NCBI RefSeq assembly: GCF_026262505.1
Contig: NC_067203.1
Span: 1,054,001-1,118,000, forward strand
DNA: 64,000 nt
DNA from: Trichomonas vaginalis G3
Lineage: Eukaryota > Parabasalia > Trichomonadida > Trichomonadidae
Direction of reading: 5' to 3'
Shown one piece after another: positions 19,273-30,400 of the stretch (position 1 is the stretch's first letter; each line of letters opens with the position of its first letter). The position numbers were made by a program, and so were the translations under genes. Below the pieces are notes generated by a model that saw nothing but the letters and a program-made list of their open reading frames with translations, was not told the DNA's origin and searched no databases.

Positions 19273-20802
19273 TTAAATATTATTTAAATATAATGGAGTA
19301 ATAAAATAAATCGGAATTTCTATTAATTTATTGTCAACTTCAACTAATGCATTGCCGTTAATATATCTAACAAATTCAGCTATTGTGTCAAATCTTCGTC
19401 TTCTTTTTGTCATTGATTTATCAGTTTTTCCATAATCGAGATGAATCAAAACTTTATCCCCTTGTTTAAAATTCATGAGCCCCGAATTAATTTGTTCACG
19501 TTTAACATCATTCAACCTTTCCATTTGCTTTCTAATATATTCCCATTCTTTTGAAATATCATTTTTCATTTCCACCGGTTTCATGTTTATTGTTCTATGC
19601 CATGTATTATTGTAATAATATACTAACTGCTGTATGATGGAGTCATGATTTCCATCCCAGTATATCTGACCATTAACCCCTAACGCATCTCTAAGAGTTC
19701 TCATTACCGCATCAACTATTTTATTATGAAACGTATATGGAGAGGATGAAAAGTAAAAATTAATTTGTGGGAAATAATGAGCCATAGCTGCCTGAAATCC
19801 TTTATCACCATCACCCCTTATATTATCTACTCTTTCATGATCTAGTAAGTATTGAATAGCTCTTCTTGTTTCCTGTTCTGTTTTCCCTTTCACCGGAATG
19901 CAATATAAATATCTGGTGTTAATGTTAATGGCAAATAAATAAGTAACGTTTCCTCTTGAATATTCTAAATGATCGATTTCGTATGAATATGGATATGGTG
20001 CAAATGAAGGGCGACTAAATTTTTCCTTTAACGGTTGAATTTTTGGGTCAGTTGGTTTATTTAATATTTTGAAATCCTTTTTAAAATCTTTTTGCTTCTT
20101 TAATGTTTGAAATGGATATAATAAAGTGAATGATGAAGGATTAACTGAAGGAGGAGGAGGTACTGTCGTTGGAGGGTTTGGTGTTGCAGGTGGTTTAATT
20201 TTATCTGCTTTGATTTTGGATTTCATTCCCCCCTTCATTAATTCTGGATGTATTCTATTCATTTGTTTTAAATATGCTGTATATAAAGGTTTGATATACT
20301 TTCCCGCTTCGAGTTTATGTTGAAGGATGAATTCCAAAAGTTGATCTTCATTTAAAAGTCGGGCTGAATATGGTTTAACTAATGAATCATAAATTAAAGC
20401 TTGTGCTTCATTTATGGTCTGAAGGACCTGGGCGTTTTGCACCTTTTGTTTTTGTTCCTTTGGTTTTTGCGGCTCAGGATTATATAATTTATATAATTTA
20501 TATAATTCATCAATATCTTCTTCTGTTAATACTTTATTTTTGAAATCTTTCAATTGTTTAAGTTGTGATTTACTTTTTCCCTTTGAATATTCATTATTTT
20601 TAATTTTGTCTTTAATTTTAGAAATTATTTTATCATGATATTTCAAAACTTCATTTTTATAATACGAATAATAATAATCCATATCATCACCCGTTATATT
20701 GTTATCATGTTTTTGGAGATATGATTTTAATTCATAATAATTAAGAAAATTTTGATTAAGTACTAAATCATCAATTAAATTTTTTAAATCTACGCTATTC
20801 AT
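19273..20802 (-). CDS. Polinton integrase (retrovirus-type, RNase H fold)
   Basis: 509 residues. Inserts element DNA by strand transfer and so explains the 6-bp target duplication. The N-terminal half is charged and helical, with a Pro-rich linker (about 205-222) expanded relative to copy B. The catalytic core spans about 275-420, with YEIDHLEYSRG, a DNIRGDGDKGF block and YYNNTWHRTINMKP, as in rve-type cores. A C-terminal SH3-like end carries FKQGDKVLIHLDYGK. Frame open throughout. A GC hairpin module lies in frame near 20431-20450. Copy B: 52945-54459. Confidence 0.88.
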   Translation of the reverse strand: MNSVDLKNLIDDLVLNQNFLNYYELKSYLQKHDNNITGDDMDYYYSYYKNEVLKYHDKIISKIKDKIKNNEYSKGKSKSQLKQLKDFKNKVLTEEDIDELYKLYKLYNPEPQKPKEQKQKVQNAQVLQTINEAQALIYDSLVKPYSARLLNEDQLLEFILQHKLEAGKYIKPLYTAYLKQMNRIHPELMKGGMKSKIKADKIKPPATPNPPTTVPPPPSVNPSSFTLLYPFQTLKKQKDFKKDFKILNKPTDPKIQPLKEKFSRPSFAPYPYSYEIDHLEYSRGNVTYLFAININTRYLYCIPVKGKTEQETRRAIQYLLDHERVDNIRGDGDKGFQAAMAHYFPQINFYFSSSPYTFHNKIVDAVMRTLRDALGVNGQIYWDGNHDSIIQQLVYYYNNTWHRTINMKPVEMKNDISKEWEYIRKQMERLNDVKREQINSGLMNFKQGDKVLIHLDYGKTDKSMTKRRRRFDTIAEFVRYINGNALVEVDNKLIEIPIYFITPLYLNNI

Positions 20803-20904
20803 TTATATAAAAATAAAATAAGTGTTTTAAGGGTGCCCGCCTCTTTGAATCATAGTATCAAAACCATTATTTACGGTTCCTTTTGTCTCTTCTGTGGCAT
20901 TTTA

Positions 20905-23900
20905 TTAAATAAATGGCATACAACATCCATTTTCACAACATACAGCCTTAGTGTGTGCTCCTGTTAATGCAGTCTTACCGATTGTTAAGCGAGTCATTGA
21001 CCCGTTTTTAAGTTGTAAATTAATATTCTGACCATCAAATATCACTTTATCATTTATTATATCCAAATAATTTTTAGGTGTTAATTGTTTATTTTGTCGT
21101 AAACTAACTCCTTTCATTTTTTGTGCAATCTTTTTAAAATCACTTCCATCAATTGAACCGTTGAATGAAGTATAACACTTAGGACATAAAGCAACCATGT
21201 TATCACCTTGTTTCTCAATTGCTAAACCCAATAACTTCTTCTCATGTGCTTTTTCTTCAGCTTTATTCTTTAATTTAGGTTTAAATTTCTCATTAAAACA
21301 GAAGAAATCAAAAGGTGCGAATTTGTAAATGTTTTTATCATAAAATTTTTTATCGGTTACAATTGCTTGAAATGCTTGAGTGTTAGGAAGATTTGGGTCG
21401 CCAGCGATTGCCCAATAAGATGAATCAGTATCACCTTCAATGAAATGAAAACGATTAACATCCATGCATTTATACATAAAATCATAAATGAAAACCAAAT
21501 ACCAGTATTTTGCGTTATCTAAAGTGAAGAATGCCTCTTGTAAACATGTATCACATCTATAAAATCTATCTTTAAGCATCACTTGATACGTATCCTCTCC
21601 TATTTCTCTTATGTTTTTAAACTTATTTGACATACATGCAACGCGTGCCTTCTGTGCATTCATTATTTTAGTCTTTGCGTAATTTTGTGTATTCATTGCA
21701 TCGTAACCATATGATCCATTAAGTGAAATCTTGCAAAATAAACTTTTTCCTTTATTTCCTTCTAATTCAGCCTTTTGTCTTTCGTTCATAAATTCATTCG
21801 CAAATTCATTAAAACAAGTATTTTTCGTAAATGTTAAAATTGATTGAATGTCATCAATGATAAAATGAAATCTGTCTATTAGATACCAAAGATAATAAGA
21901 AGAAAATGGTTGATATTGGTTGTGTGTTGATGCTAACTGAGTTAATTTCCTCTGTTTCTGGTCAACTGGTAGATTGTTTGATTTCATGTAATTATACATA
22001 AAACCACCAATTGTTTTTTCATCTGTGATAATATCAAAGTTTCTTATTATTGGTAAAAAGTTTATGTAATCATTAATGTATTTTTCATCAATGTGACCCT
22101 TTACTTCAGCCACGAATAAAGTATTTTTCTTCTTAATTATTCCCAGTGCTTTTGCTTTCTTTGTTGCTGTATCACAAATGATAACACCATTCAATCTTCC
22201 CGGCATATACATTTTATGGTCAGTATATTGAATGAAATCATGAGGATTAGATGAAAATGATGAAGGATATAATGAATTAAAGTCAACACCAACGAAATGA
22301 GTCATAATGTTGGAAGTGTCCTCATTTGATACAGTTTTAGTTTCTGGATTATATGAAAGTTTATTAATGTGCGTGATTCCTTTAAGATTTACTCTATGTT
22401 GAACATTTGATAAACCACCAGTAATTCCATTACGGAGGATGTGATAAGCTTCAACTGAATCTAGAGTCATTGGTAAATTATTTTTTAATGTATAATTTCT
22501 TAAATTGATTCTTAAACGTTGAACATCTTCATCTTTATTTGATTTTACGACATTGCAATAACAACACATTAACTGACAATTTTCTTTGGTATGTGGTTTT
22601 TCATTATCGATTCTATCTAATGTTGGTTTATTAGCATATGTAAACGCTTTACCACACATTTTGCATTTAGATGAAAGGATTAAATCGTGATAGTATTGAT
22701 AGTCATCCATTGAAACATTGTTTTTAGTATCCCTTTCTGCTTTTTCATCTTGTTTCTTATATGAATCAATTTTATATTTCCAATACTTTTTTGTTAATTC
22801 AAAACTTGATTCCACATTTTCTTCTTCTGGATATGTTTCGTTAGGATTGAAGTTCTTATATGCTAACGCGTAACGAATCATTGATGCATTCGATGATAAA
22901 GAAAGATTATGAAGCATGTCAATTTTATAAACAAATGTTTCTTCAATAATTTTATCAATTGGGTCAATCATAATTTCAACGTCTTTATTGCAATAATGAA
23001 TAAAATATTCTAATCTATTCTCAAAATTTTTAGCATCATTGAGATATATTTGATAATCTGAATCGGATATTGTTTCTTGAGTTAATGCTGAATAAAATGA
23101 ATCTTGAGTGAATGGTTCCACTTTATATAATTCATCTTCGTAATTCTCCCATGTGATGAATTGATAAGGGAAAAAGGATTTAACACGTGATTTATTGTTT
23201 CCGAAATCTTGAGTGAATTGGTCTAATGTTCCACCCGCTATATAATTTCTGATGTCAATAAATCTTAATTCATATGGACAGTTTGTTTTCTTTACAATGA
23301 TTTGCTTAAATTGAGAAGAAGAACCCAGCATTGATTTTATTTTCCATTTTGCAGTGTTTAAATCACGAAGAATTAAATTTAAATCAAACTTTCCCGAATT
23401 AAAACCTATGATATTCACTTTATTGAATTCCTCATCTAGAAGTTCTTTAAATGCTTCCTTCTGTTTTTCATTTAATGTATGGGACAAAGTCCCCGCCGTT
23501 TGGTCCGTTTGCGGCTTCATTAATTCTTCATATTGTTCAATATTTGATTTAGCAACTAATGAACAGGTTGAAAATAAAAATTCAATCCAATCAGAGATGA
23601 ACGAATCACTTGATGTTAAGCAAAAATTCCTCGTAAATGTTTTATCACGGTCTACGACCTCGCCGCTTCGGTCTGAAAGACCTTCAGGACTCAAAGAGTC
23701 CGTTTGCGGCTTTATTTTGACAGTTGATGATACCATAAATGGTTTTAAGTAAGCGTTCAAAGTTGCACATTCAGAAAGTTGAAGTTCTTCTTTAGTCTCT
23801 AATGTTTCGAAGTCAAAAGTAATATAATATCTTGTTGGTTTATAATATTCCTGCAAATTGTGGCTAATAGCCATTGATATATCTTCTGTTTCGTGATATG

Positions 23901-24446
23901 TGGTGCATATGGTTGTTGTGTGTTTTGCAATTGAACGTCTTGAATTAATCTTCCATTATTTTCTTTACATTTCTCACAATGCTTTAAAAATCTTCTTTGG
24001 TTTTTCCTTTCTGGGTCATCACGGATAGAATATACTTCTTCTTTGCAAAAGGGGCAAACTTTATATCCTGTGAGTGCTTCAACGTCTGTAATTCTGTCAG
24101 CGTGAAGTTTTCCACATGGACTCTGTGTTAATAAAATATTTACTGTTTCAAATTCTGGATCTATCATTATTGATTCCACTAATGGAAAGTCTACCTTATT
24201 TATGTCTACGTCTTCTGGTTGAGGGTCACAATAATAAAAATCAATATTAACGTTTAACATTCTTGCTAACCTCTCACTTTCTGATGAAATGTCAAATCCT
24301 TCATATGCATCTATGGCTTCATTTAAATAACTTCTACGAGTTTTAGGATTAACACCATCAGGAATGTTATAGAAGCGTTTAAATAACCTTCTACCTTCGG
24401 CTCTTATTTGATTATCATTCATTTTAGCTGTTCCGTTTTTGTTCAT
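20905..24446 (-). pseudogene. DNA polymerase B, protein-primed type, copy A (broken)
   Basis: Family B polymerase of the Polinton kind, about 1,180 residues. A zinc-binding-type N-terminal domain, 3'-5' exonuclease (YITFDFETLE), an embedded HNH-like module (CKMCGKAF ... LDRIDN ... CCYCN), then polymerase motifs VDFNSLYPS, LNGSYGYD and EGDTDSSYWA, ending in a Cys-rich tail. Contains GC hairpin modules in the exonuclease region (about 23480-23520 and 23645-23715), the second absent from copy B. Broken, about one interruption. The uninterrupted relative is at 54586-58065. Confidence 0.88.
23645..23715. repeat. In-frame cluster of GC hairpins inside polymerase B
   Basis: Stem-loops in series: GGTC-TAC-GACC, GGTCT-GAA-AGACC and GGACTC-AAA-GAGTCC, then GCGGC. 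Copy B lacks them at this site, so they are insertions, and they keep the reading frame. Confidence 0.75.
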
Positions 24447-24470
24447 TTATGTAAGAATAAAAAATTAAAA
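24447..24470 (-). promoter_or_regulatory. T-rich leader of polymerase B
   Basis: Minus-strand TTTTTTATTCTTACATAAATG. It matches the recurrent leader, here with TTCTTAC between the T-run and ATAAATG. Confidence 0.4.
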
Positions 24471-24510
24471 AATAAATAAAAATAAAGTTTATTTTTTTTA
24501 AAGTCCAGGG

Positions 24511-25623
24511 CTAAAGTCCATAAAATGAATTAAGAACACATAAATTTTTATCATCTGCGACGTGACGAATACATTTTAATTTACTCAAGAATGCGTACCC
24601 TGATACATTAAATCTAATTCCTGTCTTATTTAATTTCACAACTTTGAAAAGGAATGTATGAATAGCTATAAAATGATGAGATGATGTTTTATGGGTTGCT
24701 TCCATTTTTTCTGAAATAAATGAATAAATATAATGTTTATAAGTTTTCATATCTTTTATATTCTTAATAACGAATGGTATAGACCTTTCAACTTCGTCTT
24801 CCTTCGGTGCTGTTCTTTCATATGAAACATTATTAGTATCTTCAATAATGAAACCACAATCGCATAAAATTTTATATGTACCAATTGTTTCTTTTGATAT
24901 TTTATCTAACAAATCAAAAACTTTATCAACACCTGCACATTTATTTAAATAATAATTTGTGTAAATATCATGGTCTTCTTTCTTAATCGTATTTGTTGCA
25001 TATGTTACATTTTTCAGTGCTTTTTTGAATTTTTCAGAATCAAGAGGAGGTGAAAGTAATATACATGGATAATCTCCATCGTCAATAAATTGTAACTTAT
25101 GTTTATGAATAAATTTTGTGCCTTCTTCTGAAAGTGTTTCATCTATTTCACCATCTAATAAATTTTTAGTAGATTCCAAAAAGTAATTTTTATATCTTTC
25201 TTCATGAGATTTTTGAACTTCTGATTCTGAAGCTGGGATATTCATTAAACCCTCTACTTCATTCTCATTATATTTTTCAACTTCTCTTAATTCCTTAATT
25301 TTTTCATCTATTTCATCTCTTATTTTTTCCAGTCTTTCAATTTCATCATATTCATCATCTTTAATCCGTTCTTCATAATATTCAGGGAAAACATCAGGTT
25401 CTTTAGGTTTTTCTTCTTCAGATGTGGGATATAAGAAATTTATAACATCATCTTTATTCATTTTTCCATCATAATCTAAATCATTTAATAACTCCGCGAA
25501 TTTTTGACAATTTCTTAAATAATATTTATTAACTTCATAACTCGCCTCCTCTAATATATCCTTTATTTCCTCGTTTGTGAATCCCAATTTTTTAACGTCG
25601 TTAGTCTTGACACTCATTTTCAT
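24511..25623 (-). CDS. Right-end Polinton protein of unknown function, 370 aa
   Basis: Starts inside the right TIR and shares its leader and first residues with the left-end gene. N-terminal helical region with an EF-hand-like loop DLDYDGKMNKDDV (about 46-58), a long Glu/Lys coiled coil (about 85-115), and a C-terminal mixed domain with CDCGFIIED. Next to polymerase B and promoted from the terminus, it is one candidate for the replication partner (for example terminal protein), but no motif proves that. Well conserved in copy B (58140-59252). Stop close to a GC hairpin (24494-24519). Confidence 0.6.
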   Translation of the reverse strand: MKMSVKTNDVKKLGFTNEEIKDILEEASYEVNKYYLRNCQKFAELLNDLDYDGKMNKDDVINFLYPTSEEEKPKEPDVFPEYYEERIKDDEYDEIERLEKIRDEIDEKIKELREVEKYNENEVEGLMNIPASESEVQKSHEERYKNYFLESTKNLLDGEIDETLSEEGTKFIHKHKLQFIDDGDYPCILLSPPLDSEKFKKALKNVTYATNTIKKEDHDIYTNYYLNKCAGVDKVFDLLDKISKETIGTYKILCDCGFIIEDTNNVSYERTAPKEDEVERSIPFVIKNIKDMKTYKHYIYSFISEKMEATHKTSSHHFIAIHTFLFKVVKLNKTGIRFNVSGYAFLSKLKCIRHVADDKNLCVLNSFYGL

Positions 25624-25911
25624 ACGAATTAAAAAAATAAATTATTCAAAAAATGTAAGACATGAATTTTTAAAGTTTATTTTTTTATTTTTTTTATTTT
25701 TTTTTATTTCATTATGTATGGGTTTAGTGAAAATTTCTTACGATTCTGAAAATTTTTAAATCTTGATTTATTCAAAAACGTAAGAATAAAAACCGTAAAA
25801 ATCATACATTTTTTACTTCATATGTAAAAAAAAATGATACAAAATCGCTCAAAAATGTATGAATTCTTACGTTTACAAAAAAAGTCACAAAACCCGTCAA
25901 CATATACTACT
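25611..25911 (-). repeat. Right terminal inverted repeat, copy A
   Basis: Reverse complement of 8535-8834, differing only in the lengths of A/T runs. Includes the leader and first codons of the right-end gene. Confidence 0.95.
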
Positions 25912-25917
25912 AAAAAT
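25912..25917. repeat. Target-site duplication of copy A, right
   Basis: AAAAAT, identical to 8529-8534. Confidence 0.9.
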
Positions 25918-26490
25918 CAAAAAATTAGATCAACCTTGGCAATTAAACTTTATTAAATAATAGTTGTTTATAAATTATATTATATTATCATTTAATATTA
26001 TTTTGATAATGAAGATTTTAAGAATATCATGTAAAAACTTTTTTCCAAAATCCTCAGGAATTAAGGGATTTTTGAATTTTAAGAATTTTTTTCGAATTTT
26101 TTCGAAAAAAAAAATATTTTCAGAACAGCCTTAACGGCTAAGATTTAGGAACAATGTTAAGTATCAAAAAGAAAGGAGGTCTGATATAAACAACATATAT
26201 CGTTGAAGGTTGAAAAAATCTCTAATATTTGAGCCCAAAATTTCAAATTTTAATTTTTTGAAAAAAGAGGCCACCCGTATGTACGTTTATTTGAGAGGAG
26301 GAGGATTATATTTTTGAAAGGGTGAAACATTATGAATATGTTAATTATATAATAATATGTATTATTATAAAAAAGAAAAAATAAAGCACGTTAAAATTTT
26401 TCTTGATTTTTTACAAAATCTACTTAGAATTATGCAAAATATGACTAAATAATTATAAATTTCAAGTTAAATTTTAATTTTGATAAATAA
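25918..26490. other. Host spacer between two Polintons
   Basis: 573 bp of AT-rich DNA. No gene, RNA or repeat recognised. It separates two independent insertions that have different target duplications. Confidence 0.6.
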
Positions 26491-26496
26491 TTTAAA
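26491..26496. repeat. Target-site duplication of Polinton copy B, left
   Basis: TTTAAA directly before the left TIR, repeated at 59615-59620. The motif is itself palindromic. Confidence 0.88.
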
Positions 26497-26735
26497 AGTA
26501 GTATATGTTGAAGGGTTGTGTGACTTTTTTTGTAAACGTAAGAATTCATACAATATTGAACGATTTTGTATCATTTTTTTTAACATATGAAGTAAAAAAT
26601 GTATGATTCTTACGGTTTTTATTCTTACGTTTTTGAATAAATCAAGATTTAAAAAATTTTCAAAATTGTAAGACATTTACACTCAGCCCATACATAATGT
26701 AATGAAATAAAAAATAAAAAAAATTAATTTTAAAA
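26497..26735 (+). repeat. Left terminal inverted repeat, copy B
   Basis: 239 bp, matching the reverse complement of 59376-59614 with no difference seen by eye. Confidence 0.93.
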
Positions 26736-26767
26736 AGAATTTGATGAGTTCAACATTGAACTTTAAG

Positions 26768-26772
26768 AAATT
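26768..26772. repeat. Target-site duplication of nested element C, left
   Basis: AAATT before the A-run that starts element C; the same five bases follow its terminal T-run at 39334-39338. Confidence 0.7.
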
Positions 26773-26897
26773 AAAAAAAAAAAAAGGTAGTGGGGCTTCC
26801 AGGGGCTGCGCCCCTTCTAGCCCTGAAGTTTTTATTTGGAGGGCCTCCAGGCACTTCGTGCCCTCTAGCCCTGAAGATGTTTAGTATAAATGAAGTT
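26773..26897 (+). repeat. Left terminal inverted repeat, element C, with hairpin modules
   Basis: Matches the reverse complement of 39204-39333 except within one hairpin. Contains GGGGC-TGC-GCCCC and GGCAC-TTC-GTGCC stems, each set between a CTTCCAG-like left flank and CTAGCCC on the right. A third module with GGCGC-GTT-GCGCC follows at about 26911-26942. Confidence 0.88.
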
Positions 26898-27060
26898 TTT
26901 TGGGTACTGGGGGCTTCCAGGCGCGTTGCGCCCTCTAGCCCATAAAAAATTTTTGAGAGTCGTCGCTGTTGACTTTTTTTGTAGAGCACTCAAAATAGTA
27001 TAACTTTGTCCGGACAAGTAAGGGTCTATCGTCGCTACAGGAAAAGTTACGGGCGTTCCA

Positions 27061-27288
27061 AGGAAGTATACTTTGAGAGACTCTTTAGAAACTTTAGACG
27101 TTTTACATAACCATCCATGCTTTTACTTTACATCCGATAAAAGTGGTTTGGAAACCGTTATGAGATGGTTAGAGGACATACATGACTATGAGTTTAGATA
27201 TGACAAGATAGAATATGAGAGAGGTCCTATAAACCGGAGAAAGTGTCATATAACATCTGTCAAAAACCGCTTTTTAACTTCACTTAAA
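27061..27288 (+). pseudogene. Fragment of DNA adenine methyltransferase gene (inverted copy)
   Basis: A roughly 230-bp piece that is the inverted copy of the 38320-38500 area near the other end of element C, with few differences. It extends the terminal symmetry of the element and is broken. Confidence 0.65.
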
Positions 27289-27471
27289 ATGCCACGTAAG
27301 CTACGTAAGAATATACGTAAGAGGAAGAGAGCATTGAAACATCCAATAGTAAAACTAACACCACAACAACAGTTGCAACAACAAATGCTGAATGACCCCA
27401 CTATGTTGCAACAAATGTCAAGCAATCCTATGCTTTTAAACCGAGTTTTGGTGCACAGAGTGGAGGTTTAA
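27289..27471 (+). CDS. Small basic, Gln-rich protein, 60 aa (element C)
   Basis: Starts MPRKLRKNIRKRKRALKH, strongly basic, followed by a Gln/Met-rich tail with LQQQMLNDPTMLQQM. A DNA-binding or core-type small virion protein is possible from the charge. Position is close to the left end. No family assigned, and given the decay around it, it may be a remnant. Confidence 0.4.
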   Translation: MPRKLRKNIRKRKRALKHPIVKLTPQQQLQQQMLNDPTMLQQMSSNPMLLNRVLVHRVEV

Positions 27472-27490
27472 GAGCGGCACTTTTGCGAAA

Positions 27491-30400
27491 ATGGCAGGCT
27501 ATGGTGGAGCTGCAGACGGAACAGCATATAACCCTCAAAGTCAAATGAATTTGAGTTCACTCAAAAATCAAATATCAGATGTCAAAAAGTCAAACATAGA
27601 CATACAGAAACAAATAGGTGAAAACGAAAAGAAACTAGAATATGACAGACACACAAAGAAACTCAATGAGTTAAACGTAGAGAAAAAGAAGAAAGAAGAA
27701 CAACTGAAAGAACTAAGTACAGAGGAATATGCGAAAAAAGTGTCAGAAAAAGCAGCAGAAGTAGCAAAAATGGAACAAGATGTTGTAAATTTGAAAAACC
27801 ATACTACTCAATATAAAGTACTGAAAGATGAAGAGATAAAACAAAAAGCCATGAAGACATATATGGATAGCGATGAGTAAAAAAAAGAAGTTGAAGCAAA
27901 TGTAAAGGCAGAAAAACTTTTACAGTTGCAAAACCAAACCGTACAGTATGAAAACTTAGCACAAGAAAGTAAAAATAACGACGCAGCCATGCAAAAGGCA
28001 ATGAAAAGCGCAGAATATATAAAAGCTAACAATGACTGGTTAGATACCCAAGCCAACGCTAAAGCAGCCCAACTTATAGGGTCAATAAGGACAAAAATAC
28101 AAGCGGATGAAGACAGTTCAAATGAAGCTTTAACAAATGCTGACTTTAAGAACGCCTTCGAAGCTCTTCATAGTAAGGTGAAACTAGTGAACGACTTCTC
28201 ATCTGGAAAGAAACTGAAGTCTGAAGGTTTCGACAAAGAGTTAAGAGAAGTAGCACAAAATATGACGAAAATAACAGATGCAGCAACGAGACAGGCAGTT
28301 CAAAGTGCCTATGACGCCGTTAGAGCAACTGTTGTGGAAAGTCAAGAAAAGAGTTACAACAGACCAAAACAGACCTAGTAAATGCTTTCTTAAAAACGAA
28401 AAGTCAGGTAGGACATTATGCTGCAGATGGAACATATGTGCCAGCTGGTGGAACTTATATACCAGCTGGTGGAACTTATATACTAGCTAGTGGAACTTAT
28501 ATACCACCAAACCCTCCAAGAGAAGCACCTGCACCAGGACTACCTAAAACATTTACATCGTCACATGGACACAGACACAGGCATGCACCAAAACCAACAC
28601 AACAACCAACAGTTCAAAATCCAGCACAACAACCAACAGTTCAAAATCCAGCACAACAACAACAACCAGCACAACAACCACCTCCACAACCAGCACAGCA
28701 ACCAACAGTTCAAAACCCTGCACAACAACAACCACAAACAGAGCAAGGACATAAAAGAAGTAGAGAACAAGGAAACAAAGATTTCTTAAAAATGCTTAAG
28801 GAAGAATATGGTTACCCAGCTACTCTTGACTTTAGTGACAGATATAAAGAAGCTATTAGAAAGTTCAAGGAAGGAAATACTGACCCGAACCTATTTAGCT
28901 TTATGGCTCAGCACCAAATGGGATATAATTTCAAACCTGGAAAATACAAGCTCGCTAAGGGATATGATTTAATAGCATATCATCCAAATGACATGACGAA
29001 TTTACTCCGAGATATTTGGTGTCAGAGCTAAATGACAATTCAACTCTCTTCATGAAACGCGTAAAAAATAGAGACGGAACGAAAGAAGAAAGGTTTATGA
29101 GTCCGGATGACTTAGATAGGGAACTTGTTAAAACGGTCTCGGAATATATGAAATGCCAGCAGATGAGGTACAAGAAACTCCACAGGAAGAAGTTCAGATA
29201 CAACCAGACATGGAAGAAATAGTTCAGCAACAACAGCTAGAAGAGCCTGAAGGAAACGAACAAGTCCCTCCTTTGGAAACTAACTTCACAGAACTAGATG
29301 AAGATTTGGAACAGCCGAAAAATCTTGACCCTCAACAAGAGTATGAGGTGAATATGGAATCTTTCCAAGAGTCTAAGAAAAATTCGGCTGACATAGTAGA
29401 AGAATATCGAAAAATGTTTGCCGACATACAAAAGACTCCAACACAGATGAAAATATTCAGCATAGAATGGAGGTACTGAAAGAAAATGTACGCAAATACA
29501 ATAACCCTTTTTACTTACGACCATATAACGTTCAATCTTTGGCTGAACTCGGTGAAAATAAAAGGTTAAATTTCAACAAAACATATAGAAATGAAACATT
29601 GTTTAAAGTTCATTCAGAACCTAACCAATATGGAAACAAACCTACTTTTGTTTCTGCAGACTATGGAACTACAATGAGATGGGGTCATAAAGCTAAATCC
29701 GGATAGGTGGTTCATAAACTTACAACCACAATTCCAAGAAGTTGTAGACGCAATGGAAGTCAATGGTGAACCAGATATAGCTGGTATTTTCAGCGCGGCT
29801 TTAATGCCATTGAAAGATATGAAACATGCAGATATTTTGGACCAGTATGAAATGAACATGGCTGATGGAAATATAACACCTGACGTTCTAGAACATTTAT
29901 CTCAAAGAACTACACAGAACCATAAAGATGGTATATTTGGTGAAGAGTTTAGAAAGAAAGTTAGGGAAGAGAAGGAAGAGAACCTATTGTACATGACCTT
30001 GCAAACGAAAGTTTACAAAATGTCATAAAAACTTACTTTGCAGACAATGAACCGAGAAGGGATGAATATTTAAGAAAACTCAAATGGACAGTACCAAATG
30101 AAATGTTAGTATTGAAAAACATGTTCCTTGACAAAATAAAACCAACTACAGAAATAAATGACGCAAGACTGAAACATTGGGTAAAAGCTTTCCCATTCAC
30201 AAAAGATATTATTGGTAACATGGAAAGAAAACCAGAATGGCTACAAAAACATATATTTGGAAACGAGCTTATTCCATATGGACAAGCTCTGTTTGAAGAG
30301 CTTGAACCGGAAACTCAGGAAAGAGTCATGCAAACAATACGCGAAGACTCAAATACAAACTATGACAAAATCTTTCTAGGATATAGGTTACCTGAGATGG

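Larger units (their letters stand above)
8535..25911. mobile_element. Maverick/Polinton element, copy A
   Basis: A 17.4-kb virus-like DNA transposon. Boundaries come from 300-bp inverted termini beginning AGTAGTATATGTTGACGGG and a perfect 6-bp target duplication. Parts in order: left-end gene, two small amphipathic proteins, capsid protein, packaging ATPase, probable virion proteins, fibre, small genes, integrase, polymerase B and right-end gene. The whole set from capsid to integrase is that of Polintons. Young, judging by TIR arms that differ only in A/T-run length. It is a fossil: most genes read through but about half a dozen breaks are present overall. Copy B at 26497-59614 is a close relative. 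Confidence 0.95.

Noticed and set aside
19273-20802. Integrase as evidence for an LTR retrotransposon
   Set aside because: No reverse transcriptase, gag or LTR is present; polymerase B, capsid and packaging genes with TIRs define a Polinton.
28490-28789. Overlapping frames in the Pro/Gln repeat region
   Set aside because: The simple repeat opens all frames; only the Pro/Gln frame continues into coding-type sequence.
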